64,000 nt of DNA, from positions 164,057-228,056 of the forward strand of contig NZ_QVMU01000005.1 of the NCBI RefSeq assembly GCF_003605645.1, in the 5' to 3' direction. Source of the DNA: Vibrio sinensis (GTDB lineage: Bacteria; Pseudomonadota; Gammaproteobacteria; Enterobacterales; Vibrionaceae). Every line of letters starts with the position of its first letter. The first letter of the stretch is position 1. The position numbers and the translations under genes are program-made. Of the stretch, positions 28,190 through 37,377 are shown piece after piece. Under the pieces are notes generated by a model. The model was not told the DNA's origin. It worked only from the letters and a program-made list of their open reading frames with translations, and did no database searches.

Positions 28190-28331
28190 CCGTTGAATCT
28201 CTATTATTAAGGGCGTTTGTGTATATATTAGGGCGAATTGTGAAAAATCCAGCTTTCTAGCCACAATGGTGATGATTCCCTCACGGAAAATCCGTCGGTG
28301 CATTTATCACTTTGCAAAATAAATTACCCCA

Positions 28332-29228
28332 TTAACGAGGCTTAAGCTCTGCGACCAAAAAGTCCAACCAAGCTCTAACATGAGGTTTCGGGTATTCCAT
28401 ACCTTTATAAATCGCATAGATTTCGCCACTACCCTCTTCACTATGGTTGACGGTCCAGTGAGGTAGCACTTCCACCAGCTGTTGGGATTTTAAGTAAGGT
28501 TCAACCATCCAAGTTGATAGCAAAAGCACTCCCGCCCCTTGCAGCGCCGCACTCAATAACGGTGAACCACCTTTTGAGATTAAATTGCCACATACAGAGA
28601 CTCTTCTCTGCTCTGAATCATTAGAGAAGTAGAAGTAATTTCGCTGGCGCGCATGGCTGATCAACAAACAATTATGCTGATGGAGATCTTCAGGCTGATC
28701 AATATTGGGGTGAGTCGCGAGATACTCAGGTGTTGCCACTAACGAGGTTAAGTTAGGCATCAACTTGCGCGCTTTTAAATTGCTATCCTGAGGCGTCCCA
28801 ATACGGATTGCGACGTCGATATTTTCACGATTTAAATCGACGATATTGTTATCTAAATCTAACTCAACCGTCACTTGCGGGTATTTGGCGAGAAAGCGCG
28901 GTAAGATTGACGCTATCACCAAATTGCCAAAACTCTCAAATACAGAGATGCGCAATGCACCTTTAGGTTCGGTGTTATCACCTTTCATTTCAGCGATAAG
29001 AGAATTCGTTTCTAGCAATATTTTGGCGGACTGTTGATAAAAATACTCCCCCTCTTCTGTCAAAGAGACATGACGAGTACTTCGTCTAAACAGTGTCGAT
29101 TGCAGTGTATGCTCTAAATTATCGATGGTTCTTGAGACGGATGAGGGTGCCATATTCAGCACTCGTCCCGCTTTTGAAAAACTTCCTGAGACCACCACTT
29201 GGTCAAAAACTCTAATTTGATTTAACAC
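28332..29228 (-). CDS. LysR family transcriptional regulator
   Basis: 298 residues from GTG. The N-terminal winged helix-turn-helix is MLNQIRVFDQVVVSGSFSKAGRVLNMAPSSVSRTIDNLE, and residues from about 90 form the co-inducer domain (GALRISVFESFGNL). The last segment YPKPHVRAWLDFL is typical of the CrgA/DmlR-like subgroup. It is divergent from the AhpD-like gene, with 128 nt between, and probably controls it in response to an unknown ligand. A TTTGC-N7-GCAAA dyad lies 17 nt upstream of its own start. Confidence 0.9.
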   Translation of the reverse strand: MLNQIRVFDQVVVSGSFSKAGRVLNMAPSSVSRTIDNLEHTLQSTLFRRSTRHVSLTEEGEYFYQQSAKILLETNSLIAEMKGDNTEPKGALRISVFESFGNLVIASILPRFLAKYPQVTVELDLDNNIVDLNRENIDVAIRIGTPQDSNLKARKLMPNLTSLVATPEYLATHPNIDQPEDLHQHNCLLISHARQRNYFYFSNDSEQRRVSVCGNLISKGGSPLLSAALQGAGVLLLSTWMVEPYLKSQQLVEVLPHWTVNHSEEGSGEIYAIYKGMEYPKPHVRAWLDFLVAELKPR

Positions 29229-29244
29229 GACGCTTTATTCCACC

Positions 29245-29261
29245 TTTGCAAATTTCGCAAA
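29245..29261. promoter_or_regulatory. Possible LysR-type operator
   Basis: TTTGC-AAATTTC-GCAAA, a dyad that contains the T-N11-A pattern of LysR-family sites, sits between the lysR gene and the divergent AhpD-like gene. Assignment is by position and pattern only. Confidence 0.45.
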
Positions 29262-29356
29262 ACTCATTTAGCTCATAGGGCTATTCTGCTTTCAGAGATT
29301 TTAGCTCACAATTCTACCTGTCGATGAGACATAACAACCAAATTAAGGGCACTATC

Positions 29357-29791
29357 ATGAGTAATCGTATCGATATCGCAAAAATCCAACCTAAAGCATT
29401 ACAAGCCTTATTAGGCGTTGAAAGTTACCTTTCAACTGTCGAACTCAGCCCTGAACTAAAAGCCCTGATTATGCTAAGAGCCTCTTTCATTAACCACTGT
29501 GCTTATTGTATTGAAATGCACACTAAAGAGGCACTTAAACTTGGTATGGAACAACAAAAGATCTTTGCACTTTCTGCATGGGAAGAGTCACCTCGTTTTT
29601 CTCAAAATGAGCAAGCACTACTACGTTTAGTGGATGAGATGACATTAATCCATCAACGAGGTGTTTCAGATTCAACTTACCAAGCATGTATTGATGCTTT
29701 AGGCGAGCAAGGTGTCGCAGAAGCAATGATGCAAATCATCATGATCAACGCATGGAATCGCTTCGCACTAGCAACCAAAATGCAGCACTAA
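29357..29791 (+). CDS. Carboxymuconolactone decarboxylase family (AhpD-like) protein
   Basis: 144 residues from the ATG at 29357 (MSNRIDIAKIQPKALQALLG), preceded by AAGGGC; upstream codons lack an SD. The CMD domain has the redox motif CAYCIEMHTKEA (CxxC-x3-H), as in AhpD alkylhydroperoxidase proteins, with WEESPRFSQNEQALLRLVDEMT after it. Members reduce peroxides through the two cysteines. The divergent LysR gene is its likely regulator. The native electron donor is unknown. Confidence 0.88.
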   Translation: MSNRIDIAKIQPKALQALLGVESYLSTVELSPELKALIMLRASFINHCAYCIEMHTKEALKLGMEQQKIFALSAWEESPRFSQNEQALLRLVDEMTLIHQRGVSDSTYQACIDALGEQGVAEAMMQIIMINAWNRFALATKMQH

Positions 29792-29897
29792 TTTCAATTT
29801 AAATTGAGACAGGATGGGCCATTAGAACACGGGAAAAATTCATCACTGTGTTTTTATGGCCTCATTGAGACAAGAACAAAACATAAAAGGAAAAATG

Positions 29898-30386
29898 TTA
29901 TTCGAGTACCGTTTTATCGTATTCGATGGCATTGACGAACCACTCTTTCTCACCTTCAGGTGTTTTCACACTAAACTCATCATCGACTTCTTTCTTAAGT
30001 AAAGCTCGCGCCATTGGCGAATCAATAGAAATGTAGGCTTTAGCATCGCCATAAATTTCATCTGGACCCACAATTCGAAACTTCTTAACGTCGCCCGCTT
30101 CATTTTCAATTTCGACCCATGCCCCAAAGAAAATCTTACCTTCTTGCTGCGATGAATAGTCAACGACGGTTACCTGCTCTAAGCGTTTACGCAAAAAGCG
30201 GACACGGCGATCGATTTCGCGCAGGCGTTTTTTGTTGTACTGATAGTCAGCGTTCTCACTTCTATCGCCTAAACTCGCAGCCCAAGTCACTTTCTTCGTT
30301 ACTTCAGGGCGTTCTTCTCGCCACAAGTAATCCAGCTCAGTCTTTAGGCGGTTGAAGCCCTCACGGGTGATCAGGTTAGTTCTCAC
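29898..30386 (-). CDS. greB: Transcription elongation factor GreB
   Basis: 162 residues from GTG (MRTNLITREGFNRLKTELDYLW). The N-terminal coiled coil (about 1-75) carries ASLGDRSENADY, whose acidic tip enters the RNA polymerase secondary channel to stimulate cleavage of backtracked RNA. The C-terminal FKBP-like domain ends FVNAIEYDKT. The basic patch KKRLREIDRRVRFLRKRLEQV favours GreB over GreA. In E. coli greB lies beside ompR and yhgF (tex); here a phosphoribosyltransferase gene lies between greB and ompR. Confidence 0.96.
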   Translation of the reverse strand: MRTNLITREGFNRLKTELDYLWREERPEVTKKVTWAASLGDRSENADYQYNKKRLREIDRRVRFLRKRLEQVTVVDYSSQQEGKIFFGAWVEIENEAGDVKKFRIVGPDEIYGDAKAYISIDSPMARALLKKEVDDEFSVKTPEGEKEWFVNAIEYDKTVLE

Positions 30387-30712
30387 ACTAGTTATCCATC
30401 ACAGTTGATATAGTTTGATTGTCGCTGTTTTTTCATTACAGGCAATAGCAAACACACTCTCATTGCAAAATCTCCATCGTTCGTAACGCTAGATCTTCAT
30501 AAAGTTCGGTCTGCATAAATAAGTAACCATGATAAATGTTTGAATAACTGCTCCGGTTTTTTATCTCTTATCACACCAATATTCGCATAATTGGGACGAA
30601 AAACGTCGAAATGAGGAATGGTTTGTAGTCATAGTGTTCAGTTTTACTCGGGTAAATATTGGGTAAAAATAGTACTGAATTTGCAGCGTTTCCAAATTGC
30701 CAGCTGCCTGTA
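30387..30712. other. Divergent intergenic region, greB / phosphoribosyltransferase
   Basis: An AT-rich stretch between divergent genes with no frame of interest. Possible AT-rich promoter elements are too degenerate to assign. It ends in the heptanucleotide repeat at 30713. Confidence 0.45.
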
Positions 30713-30742
30713 ACTAATCACTAATCACTAATCACTAATCAC
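30713..30742 (+). repeat. Heptanucleotide tandem repeat (ACTAATC x4)
   Basis: Four exact copies of ACTAATC plus two further matching bases, ending 12 nt before the ATG of the phosphoribosyltransferase gene. The repeat lies in the presumed 5' untranslated region and ends just upstream of the GAGAGACGCAAG ribosome site. Confidence 0.95.
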
Positions 30743-30754
30743 GAGAGACGCAAG

Positions 30755-31327
30755 ATGGCGAATGATTTACAGCAATCCAGTAATAAAGCGAACGACTCTA
30801 ACCTCATTGGTGACATTCTTTATTCCAGCGAACAAATTGACCATGGGGTCTCTATCGTAGCGGAGAAGCTAAACCACACTTTCCAAAACGAAAATGTGGT
30901 GTTTATCTCTGTCGTTCCCGGTGGCATTTTGTTTACTGCGGATCTGATTAGAAAGCTCAGCTTTGATGTGAAACTCGATTATGTTTCTTGCCACCATACT
31001 CCGGGGTCTCGAACTAATAACTCCCCGATTATCTATCAACAAAATATTAGCATTGATGGTGCGCATGTCATTTTGCTTGATGATGCGATCGAGTCTGGCG
31101 GCACAATGAAGCGAGTCGCCGCGTTTTTTGCCGAGCAACAGGGCGTACAATCCGTCTCTATCGCGACACTGTTTGTGAAACCCGGCCGAATTGATATTCC
31201 TTTCACTCAATATTTTGCTTATGAAATGGATAACGATGACATGGTGATCGGTTATGGCTTATCGTGGCAAGATCGCTTCAAAAACTTGCCATACATAGCC
31301 AAGCTCGCTCAAAAAGATGAGTCATAA
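30755..31327 (+). CDS. Type I phosphoribosyltransferase (HPRT-like)
   Basis: 190 residues. The PRPP loop is HVILLDDAIESGGTMKRV (about 107-124), with DD and the SGGT end typical of purine PRTases. VVPGGILFTADLIRKL (about 51-66) is the pyrophosphate loop region of hypoxanthine PRTases, and the order of motifs fits the HPRT/Xpt group, though E-I-D-T-G in the loop is replaced by D-A-I-E-S-G. Probably salvages a purine base, but the base is uncertain. Next to ompR but 150 nt apart. The leader has a 4x heptanucleotide repeat. Confidence 0.8.
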   Translation: MANDLQQSSNKANDSNLIGDILYSSEQIDHGVSIVAEKLNHTFQNENVVFISVVPGGILFTADLIRKLSFDVKLDYVSCHHTPGSRTNNSPIIYQQNISIDGAHVILLDDAIESGGTMKRVAAFFAEQQGVQSVSIATLFVKPGRIDIPFTQYFAYEMDNDDMVIGYGLSWQDRFKNLPYIAKLAQKDES

Positions 31328-31477
31328 ATAGCGTCATTATTGAGAACTATTCGTTCATATGGCTAACATATTCAACAAAAACCGAGCTTAAGATAAAAAG
31401 AGTAACAATTTGGGCAAGCGCGATTTTCCAAACAGTGATACATTTTTCACATAGATGCTTGTGATTAAGGTGTTTCA

Positions 31478-32197
31478 ATGCAGGAAAATCATAAAATATT
31501 AGTGGTTGATGACGATGCTCGTTTGCGTGCGCTTTTAGAGCGATACCTTTCTGAACAAGGTTTCCAAGTACGTAGCGTAGCGAATGGCGAACAAATGGAT
31601 CGCTTATTAACGCGTGAAAACTTCCACTTGATGGTACTCGACCTAATGTTACCGGGCGAAGATGGACTTTCTATTTGTCGTCGTCTGCGTAATGCAAACA
31701 ATACGTTACCTATCTTGATGCTAACGGCAAAAGGTGACGAAGTTGACCGTATTGTTGGCTTAGAGGTTGGGGCTGACGACTATTTACCAAAGCCGTTTAA
31801 TCCACGTGAGCTATTGGCTCGTATTAAAGCGGTACTGCGTCGTCAAACTGTTGAATTGCCTGGAGCACCAAGCAGCGAAGAGTCTGTAGTCGAGTTTGGT
31901 GAGTTTCGTCTGAACTTAGGTACGCGTGAAATGTACCGTGGTGAAGAGCCAATGCCGCTAACGTCTGGTGAGTTTGCTGTACTGAAAGCTCTCGTGACCA
32001 ACGCGCGTGAACCTCTTTCTCGCGACAAGCTAATGAACATGGCTCGTGGTCGTGAATATTCCGCGATGGAACGTTCTATCGACGTGCAAATTTCTCGCTT
32101 ACGCCGCATGCTTGAAGTTGACCCAAGTAAACCACGCTACATCCAAACGGTATGGGGCTTGGGATATGTATTTGTCCCAGACGGCAAAGAAGCATAA
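31478..32197 (+). CDS. ompR: Osmolarity response regulator OmpR
   Basis: 239 residues. The receiver domain (about 1-122) has DDD, phospho-acceptor Asp in MVLDLMLPGEDGLS (about 56), Thr in LTAKGDE and Lys in PKPFNPREL. The winged-helix DNA-binding domain (about 135-239) has TSGEFAVLKALV and RSIDVQISRLRRMLE. Phosphorylated by EnvZ, it controls porin genes and osmotic and acid responses. Unlike E. coli, where ompR and envZ overlap by 4 nt, here envZ starts 193 nt later behind a terminator hairpin. Confidence 0.97.
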   Translation: MQENHKILVVDDDARLRALLERYLSEQGFQVRSVANGEQMDRLLTRENFHLMVLDLMLPGEDGLSICRRLRNANNTLPILMLTAKGDEVDRIVGLEVGADDYLPKPFNPRELLARIKAVLRRQTVELPGAPSSEESVVEFGEFRLNLGTREMYRGEEPMPLTSGEFAVLKALVTNAREPLSRDKLMNMARGREYSAMERSIDVQISRLRRMLEVDPSKPRYIQTVWGLGYVFVPDGKEA

Positions 32198-32215
32198 CGT
32201 TTAAAATAAATAGTC

Positions 32216-32248
32216 AGTGCGAGAAAATCTTCTCGCACTTGTTTTTTT
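32216..32248 (+). terminator. Strong terminator between ompR and envZ
   Basis: A perfect 10-bp stem AGTGCGAGAA/TTCTCGCACT with AATC loop, followed by TG and seven T's, 18 nt after the ompR stop. Confidence 0.9.
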
Positions 32249-32270
32249 ACGACCTGCTTTTTTAGCCATC

Positions 32271-32302
32271 TCTTTAAGTACTCAGCTCTTTAAGTACCCA
32301 GC
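32271..32302 (+). repeat. 16-bp tandem duplication upstream of envZ
   Basis: TCTTTAAGTACTCAGC followed directly by TCTTTAAGTACCCAGC: two 16-nt units with a single difference, between the ompR terminator and the envZ start. Confidence 0.9.
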
Positions 32303-32390
32303 TCAATATCAAATTAAGCGGCCGTTTTCGCTATCGAAATCATCGAGCTAAACCACCGCCAATACTCTCACCATCAACAGGATTTTAACT

Positions 32391-33701
32391 ATGCGTATTC
32401 GCAGCTCGTTAACTCAATCCATTCTTCTTTTTGTCACGCTGCTGATCGCCAGTCAGGTTTACTCCTACTACGCGGTATTCAACTATGCATTGATGCCAAG
32501 TTTGCAGCAGTTCAATAAGATCCTGAGTTACGAAATCAACCTGATGCTTGATGATTCAAAGAACCTTGAAAATGGTCTAGGAATGGATGCTCCGCTCCGC
32601 CAACGTGTTTTAGAACAGCTTGGCGTCACCATTCATGCAGAAAATAGCGAAATAGCACAAGAATACAAACACGCTATTTCGATTGATTTGATGAGTGAGG
32701 AGATGAGCCATCAACTCGGCACACCGACCGATGTACGCATGTTGCTTGGCGATGACAGCTATGTCTTGTGGTTGAAGATAGAGTCGCTACCAGGGTCACT
32801 GATTCGAATTCCACTCTCCGAGTTGCAAGAAGAGGATTTCGCTCCTTTATTTCATAATAGTTTAATGATGGCATTACTGATTATTGCGGGCGGCTGGCTG
32901 TTTATTAGAATGCAAAACCGGCCTCTGATAGCATTAGAGAAAGCCGCAAAGATCGTCGGAAGAGGGGAAATTCCTCCACCGCTAGTTGAAAAGGGCGCAT
33001 CAGAAATTCGTTCAGTGACACGAGCATTCAACCGTATGTCTAAAGGCATTCAAGCCTTGGAAGAAGACCGTGCGTTATTGATGGCTGGGATTAGTCACGA
33101 TTTAAGAACGCCACTCACGCGCATCCGACTCGCCACTGAAATGATGTCACCTGATGATAGCTACCTTGCAGAAGGCATTATTAGTGATACTGAAGAGTGT
33201 AATGAAATCATCAGCCAGTTTATGGATTACCTTAAACCGGTCAATGTGCAGTCATTTGAAAAGGTAAACCTCAATGATATCGCTTCCGATGTCGCGACAT
33301 CAGAGGGAAGCTATGACATCCAGATAGATACGGAATTCGAGCCAACGATCAAACAGGCTCACGGTAGCCCTATTGCGATTAAACGCGCAGTAAGCAACTT
33401 AGTCACCAATGCGATTCGCTATGGTAATGGCTGGGTCAAAGTAAGTTCGGGGATGACAGCTGACAGCAAGCTAGCTTGGTTATGTATTGAAGACAATGGC
33501 CCAGGTATTGAACCGAGCCAAGTTGCAAAACTATTTGAACCATTTACTCGAGGTGATACCGCACGAGGCAGTGAGGGAACCGGATTGGGCTTAGCGATTG
33601 TCAAACGCATAGTGAGCCAACATCACGGCTCTGTCGTGGTCAACAATCGCAGTGAGGGCGGGTTAAAAGTACAGATTAGCTTCCCGACACGTAAAATCTA
33701 A
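32391..33701 (+). CDS. envZ: Osmosensor histidine kinase EnvZ
   Basis: 436 residues. N-terminal membrane segment (about 10-33), periplasmic sensor (about 34-155), second membrane segment (about 156-175), HAMP (about 176-230), dimerisation/phosphotransfer domain with [20 protein letters not shown] (His about 241), then ATPase domain with [18 protein letters not shown] and [12 protein letters not shown]. It phosphorylates and dephosphorylates OmpR. The gap from ompR with a terminator suggests its own promoter or limited readthrough, giving few EnvZ per OmpR. Confidence 0.95.
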   Translation: MRIRSSLTQSILLFVTLLIASQVYSYYAVFNYALMPSLQQFNKILSYEINLMLDDSKNLENGLGMDAPLRQRVLEQLGVTIHAENSEIAQEYKHAISIDLMSEEMSHQLGTPTDVRMLLGDDSYVLWLKIESLPGSLIRIPLSELQEEDFAPLFHNSLMMALLIIAGGWLFIRMQNRPLIALEKAAKIVGRGEIPPPLVEKGASEIRSVTRAFNRMSKGIQALEEDRALLMAGISHDLRTPLTRIRLATEMMSPDDSYLAEGIISDTEECNEIISQFMDYLKPVNVQSFEKVNLNDIASDVATSEGSYDIQIDTEFEPTIKQAHGSPIAIKRAVSNLVTNAIRYGNGWVKVSSGMTADSKLAWLCIEDNGPGIEPSQVAKLFEPFTRGDTARGSEGTGLGLAIVKRIVSQHHGSVVVNNRSEGGLKVQISFPTRKI

Positions 33702-33730
33702 CTTCACTTGGTTTATCTAGCCCCAAATGT

Positions 33731-33761
33731 AAACGGCCCCAGTCATTGACTGGGGCCGTTT
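33731..33761. terminator. Bidirectional terminator between envZ and gspN
   Basis: AAACGGCCCCAGTCA pairs with TGACTGGGGCCGTTT around one base, a very stable stem between convergent genes. It ends both envZ and the T2SS operon. Confidence 0.9.
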
Positions 33762-33792
33762 GTGTTTCACTCTTTATTTATGCATATGAGCA

Positions 33793-34554
33793 TTATAAGC
33801 GCCCTTTGTAGCTAAAGTGATATTGACCTTTAGCATCAGCACTCGGTAGCCACTTAAGCTGCTGTGCAAGCGCCTCAGGGAATTCTGCTTGCGGTTTAAA
33901 CCATGCTTTCGCATCGTATTGCTTTGCCGACGATAGCGTTGCAGAAAATTCACTGCTCACCTGAGCGCTGTCACTTGAGCCACGCACTTCGAGTCGATTG
34001 TCACTACACACGATATCAGCCACAACCGGGCCGACGGTTAAATCAGCTAACGGCGTACCAATCGTATTCGTATTCCAAACCAATGCACCGCGACCACTTT
34101 CACAATAAGGCTGGGCATATTTCAGTTGTTTAATACTCAGCTCTAATGGACCTGATAGCCCAAGAGGAACTGGCAGTGGTGGTGCCATCTTTACAACTTG
34201 TTCCACTGGCATCGAAGCGATGAAGTTACTCAAGGTGATCCCTGACATTCCATAACTCACGGTTCCTCGGCCTTTCATCTGCCAATCACTACCACGACCA
34301 AAACGGACATTAGCTTCAACATGACCGGTTAACAGTTTAAGTGGTTGAATCGTCCAACTCACATTGCCAACTTGGGTACCTTGCCAAACAACACTGCTGG
34401 CTTGGCCTTGCCAAAGGGTGCCACGTACACCATTAATTTTCAGCTGGTTAGGTAATGGCGCTTGCGCCACAACCAACTGGGCAGGTAAAGAAACGATCGC
34501 GCTCGTCAAAAAAACCAAAACAACCGCAATGATGAGTAACACTGTTTTTTTCAC
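33793..34554 (-). CDS. gspN: Type II secretion system protein N
   Basis: 253 residues: one N-terminal membrane segment (KTVLLIIAVVLVFLTSAIVSLP) and a periplasmic domain with LKINGVRGTLWQGQASSVVW. GspN (EpsN) is an accessory T2SS protein, not essential in all species, whose fold resembles AsmA-like bridges. Last gene of the operon, 4 nt after gspM, ended by the stem at 33731-33761. Confidence 0.9.
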   Translation of the reverse strand: MKKTVLLIIAVVLVFLTSAIVSLPAQLVVAQAPLPNQLKINGVRGTLWQGQASSVVWQGTQVGNVSWTIQPLKLLTGHVEANVRFGRGSDWQMKGRGTVSYGMSGITLSNFIASMPVEQVVKMAPPLPVPLGLSGPLELSIKQLKYAQPYCESGRGALVWNTNTIGTPLADLTVGPVVADIVCSDNRLEVRGSSDSAQVSSEFSATLSSAKQYDAKAWFKPQAEFPEALAQQLKWLPSADAKGQYHFSYKGRL

Positions 34555-34558
34555 CGAA

Positions 34559-35050
34559 TCATCCCTTACTTAACTGTAGGCGTTTCACTTCCACCATACC
34601 GTCTCGGTCTGCTTTATCGATATCTAAAAACATCACGTTAACGCCATGGTTTTCCTGCATATCTGCAACCCAATTTAGGAATTGGTTGAACGGCAAAGGC
34701 TGCACCCATACCTGTAATTCTTTACCTCGAGGCTGAACTCGCACCAACTCCACATTATAACGGCGAGCCGATGAGGAGACCGCTTGGTTAAGTGGCAAGC
34801 TAGAAACAGAACGTCCACCTTGGGCTCGAAGTTCAACAATTTGATTGGCTTGGTTTTTCACCCAGCTCAATAACTGTTTTTCACTTTGAATGCGAGTTTG
34901 AGCCATTTCTGCACGTTGCGCGACAGGTTGAAGTACCAACCAATAAATCGCGCCTATCGTAAGCAATACAGAACAAATCATCACTAGACGTTGTTCTCTT
35001 AGGCTAATGCTACCCCACCAGCGTAGTAAGGATTCTCGTAAATTTGCCAT
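34559..35050 (-). CDS. gspM: Type II secretion system protein M
   Basis: 163 residues: short cytoplasmic start, one membrane helix (about 21-42, RLVMICSVLLTIGAIYWLVLQPV) and a periplasmic ferredoxin-like domain. GspM (EpsM) forms the inner-membrane platform with GspL, GspF and GspC and protects GspL from proteolysis. 13 nt after gspL. Confidence 0.93.
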   Translation of the reverse strand: MANLRESLLRWWGSISLREQRLVMICSVLLTIGAIYWLVLQPVAQRAEMAQTRIQSEKQLLSWVKNQANQIVELRAQGGRSVSSLPLNQAVSSSARRYNVELVRVQPRGKELQVWVQPLPFNQFLNWVADMQENHGVNVMFLDIDKADRDGMVEVKRLQLSKG

Positions 35051-35063
35051 TAGATTGTTTTCC

Positions 35064-36275
35064 TCACAGACGCTTTAATACCAGCGTACCATTCACTTGG
35101 TTACCGGTTTTACTTAGCTGACCCTGTTCCACATTAAACTGCTTTGCCAATTCAATTCTTGCTTGTTCAAAAGACTGAAAGTCTTTGCTCTGGGCTTGCA
35201 AGCGTAACTCACCACGACCTTGATCAAACTTAAAGCTTACCAAGATAAACCCTGGCACTTTCGCCAGCGCCGTTGGCAGTTTGTCCAACCAATTCAAAAT
35301 CGAATCATCACTGCTGCCACCCGATAACACTGCAGTTTCACGTTCCATTTCGCGCTTTAAATAACTCACGGTTGGAATTCGCTGCTTACCTTGCATCACC
35401 GAACGGAATATACGCTCACTCTCAGCACGATAAGCTGCCGCTTGTGCTTCTGCATTTTGAGTCTGCATCACATGGCTGACAAATAACACCGCCACCAGCA
35501 CGCCCGCGGCAACGGCTGTTTTTTGCCAAACTTTTAAGTGACGCAACGCTGAAGACTTAGGCTTGAGCTTCCCTGTTAACAGGTTAATTTTGCTTTTTAT
35601 TGCCTGTTTGGCCAGTAAACTCATCACTAACTGTGGTTCATCATTGTGCCACTGCTGATCATCTGCCAATTCCAGTGTCGGCAGCGCAGAGTAGGCGTTC
35701 AGAGGTAGATATTCCCCATCCTCTTTAACCCAGTCAGATTTTGCCATCATGGCTAGCCAGTCAGATTCAACCACCATGCCTTGATAAGCTGATTTCTTTA
35801 ATAGCCAATTACCCGCCAATTCAACCGCCGCTATTCCCTCAACATCAGGCAAGGCAAGTACATCCGGTAGAACCTTACGTACGTTAAAACCCTGCTCTTG
35901 CAGTTGTTGGACCTGCGCCTCTAGCCAAGCGAGCTCCACAGCACAAACCTGTGCTCGGCCATCTTGTTTGTTCAACACGTTAAAATGCAATTGATCGACA
36001 TCTTGTGCGATATCATCTTCAAGTAGATACGGCAACATGCTATCAAACTGACGACTCGCTCCCGCAGGGATCTCGACGTTTTTTAAGATCACATCCATCC
36101 CAGATAACAGAACGATTGTCGGTCTCTGGTTTGCATATGAGGCTATGTCTGACAAAGGTTGCCCCATCATCAAATCACCGCTAGCGATCACTTCATGCTG
36201 GTTTTCAGACCAAACTAACCATTGCCTATTAGCTGTATTACTTTTGCTCAGCCGAACGATCAAAAACTCGCTCAC
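35064..36275 (-). CDS. gspL: Type II secretion system protein L
   Basis: 403 residues from the GTG at 36275 ([13 protein letters not shown]), with GGAGG 6 nt upstream; the frame opens four codons earlier but matches Vibrio cholerae EpsL best from here. An actin-like cytoplasmic domain (about 1-235) binds the ATPase GspE; one membrane helix (about 253-272) leads to a periplasmic ferredoxin-like domain that pairs with GspM. Conserved: [26 protein letters not shown]. Its start overlaps the end of gspK by 38 nt. Confidence 0.94.
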   Translation of the reverse strand: MSEFLIVRLSKSNTANRQWLVWSENQHEVIASGDLMMGQPLSDIASYANQRPTIVLLSGMDVILKNVEIPAGASRQFDSMLPYLLEDDIAQDVDQLHFNVLNKQDGRAQVCAVELAWLEAQVQQLQEQGFNVRKVLPDVLALPDVEGIAAVELAGNWLLKKSAYQGMVVESDWLAMMAKSDWVKEDGEYLPLNAYSALPTLELADDQQWHNDEPQLVMSLLAKQAIKSKINLLTGKLKPKSSALRHLKVWQKTAVAAGVLVAVLFVSHVMQTQNAEAQAAAYRAESERIFRSVMQGKQRIPTVSYLKREMERETAVLSGGSSDDSILNWLDKLPTALAKVPGFILVSFKFDQGRGELRLQAQSKDFQSFEQARIELAKQFNVEQGQLSKTGNQVNGTLVLKRL

Positions 36276-37377
36276 CGATTCCTCCAAAGCGACGGCGTAT
36301 TACCGTTGCAGTTTCTCTGTCATCGCTAAATAGTAAGCTTCGAACTCGCACTCGCGAGTGGTCAACTTCTATGGTTGCATCCAATTCAAAGTAAGCGCTA
36401 TCGACTGTTAAGTAGCCTTTAACCTGCTTCTTTTGCTGTTCTTTTACACTCGCTAATGCGGGTTCACTTAAAAAGTCATCGACATTGTCCCACCCATCAA
36501 AAGGGCGATCTTCTAATATTTTTTTTGCATCACTTTCTGCTAAAGCCGGATGAAACATCGCCGCCAACAGTGCCGCGTTATCGACACTGATCGTATTCAC
36601 ATTCAACCGAAATTCAGTGGTTGGAAGCGCACACACAAAGGGGTGCACTTTCTCCATCACTTGAGCACTCACTTGATAGACAGAGCGTAATTCACTGCTA
36701 TCCGCTAATAGAGAATTTGCTGTCATATAAGCGGGTTTTAGTGACTCATAAGTACTATCTTCCACACCCACGGTCGAATTGATCGCGCCGTTGTTATCAA
36801 CAAATTCCCACAAAGATTGAGCCGCTATCTCTGCTTGATAATTTTCAACACCCTGCTCTTCTAGTAACACTTGCAGTGTCTCAACCAAGTATGGCGTCTT
36901 ATCCGTTGTCGTACTGGCTTCAGCACTTGCCAGTGCATTGAGATTGAAGCACGCTTGCTTGTCGACTAAACGCCCGACCAAGGTTGCATTCTCAAGTGGA
37001 TAGGTTTGCTCTTCCAATGCCCAAGGTTGAGATAAGTTAATGTTATCACTGTCTTTAAAGCTTTGTTCAATACCCACCTTGGCTAGCGATTCAACGCCAA
37101 CGCTATACCAATAAGCTTGTTGGTAATTGAGTTGATTCTCTGTACGTTTAAATTGACTAAACAAACGTTCCGACATCGTCGCCGCAATGGTCGCCATTAT
37201 CGCTAATAGCATTAACACCACAATCAAGGCGACACCTGTTTGGCGCGCTGAATGCTTAGGCCGAGCATAGTTACGTCTTTGGCCTCTTTTGAGTTTTTGA
37301 CCTGTTTTACGCTCTTGTTCTATTTTACGTACTGAGCTTTGGCCTGTTGCGTGTTTTAGGTGAACGCTATTTGTCAT
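36238..37377 (-). CDS. gspK: Type II secretion minor pseudopilin K
   Basis: 379 residues from the ATG at 37377 ([12 protein letters not shown]), chosen for AAAGGG before it. The prepilin motif is [15 protein letters not shown], cut by the peptidase GspO/PilD (not in this window); like other GspK it lacks Glu at +5. The leader is about 48 residues and very basic, much longer than usual. The mature part has the large alpha domain and calcium-site region of GspK. It caps the pseudopilus tip with GspI and GspJ. Overlaps gspJ by 11 nt and gspL by 38 nt. Confidence 0.92.
   Translation of the reverse strand: MTNSVHLKHATGQSSVRKIEQERKTGQKLKRGQRRNYARPKHSARQTGVALIVVLMLLAIMATIAATMSERLFSQFKRTENQLNYQQAYWYSVGVESLAKVGIEQSFKDSDNINLSQPWALEEQTYPLENATLVGRLVDKQACFNLNALASAEASTTTDKTPYLVETLQVLLEEQGVENYQAEIAAQSLWEFVDNNGAINSTVGVEDSTYESLKPAYMTANSLLADSSELRSVYQVSAQVMEKVHPFVCALPTTEFRLNVNTISVDNAALLAAMFHPALAESDAKKILEDRPFDGWDNVDDFLSEPALASVKEQQKKQVKGYLTVDSAYFELDATIEVDHSRVRVRSLLFSDDRETATVIRRRFGGIGERVFDRSAEQK

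Noticed and set aside
30713..30742. CRISPR or integron attC-like array
   Set aside because: The units are only 7 nt and direct with no spacers or core sites.
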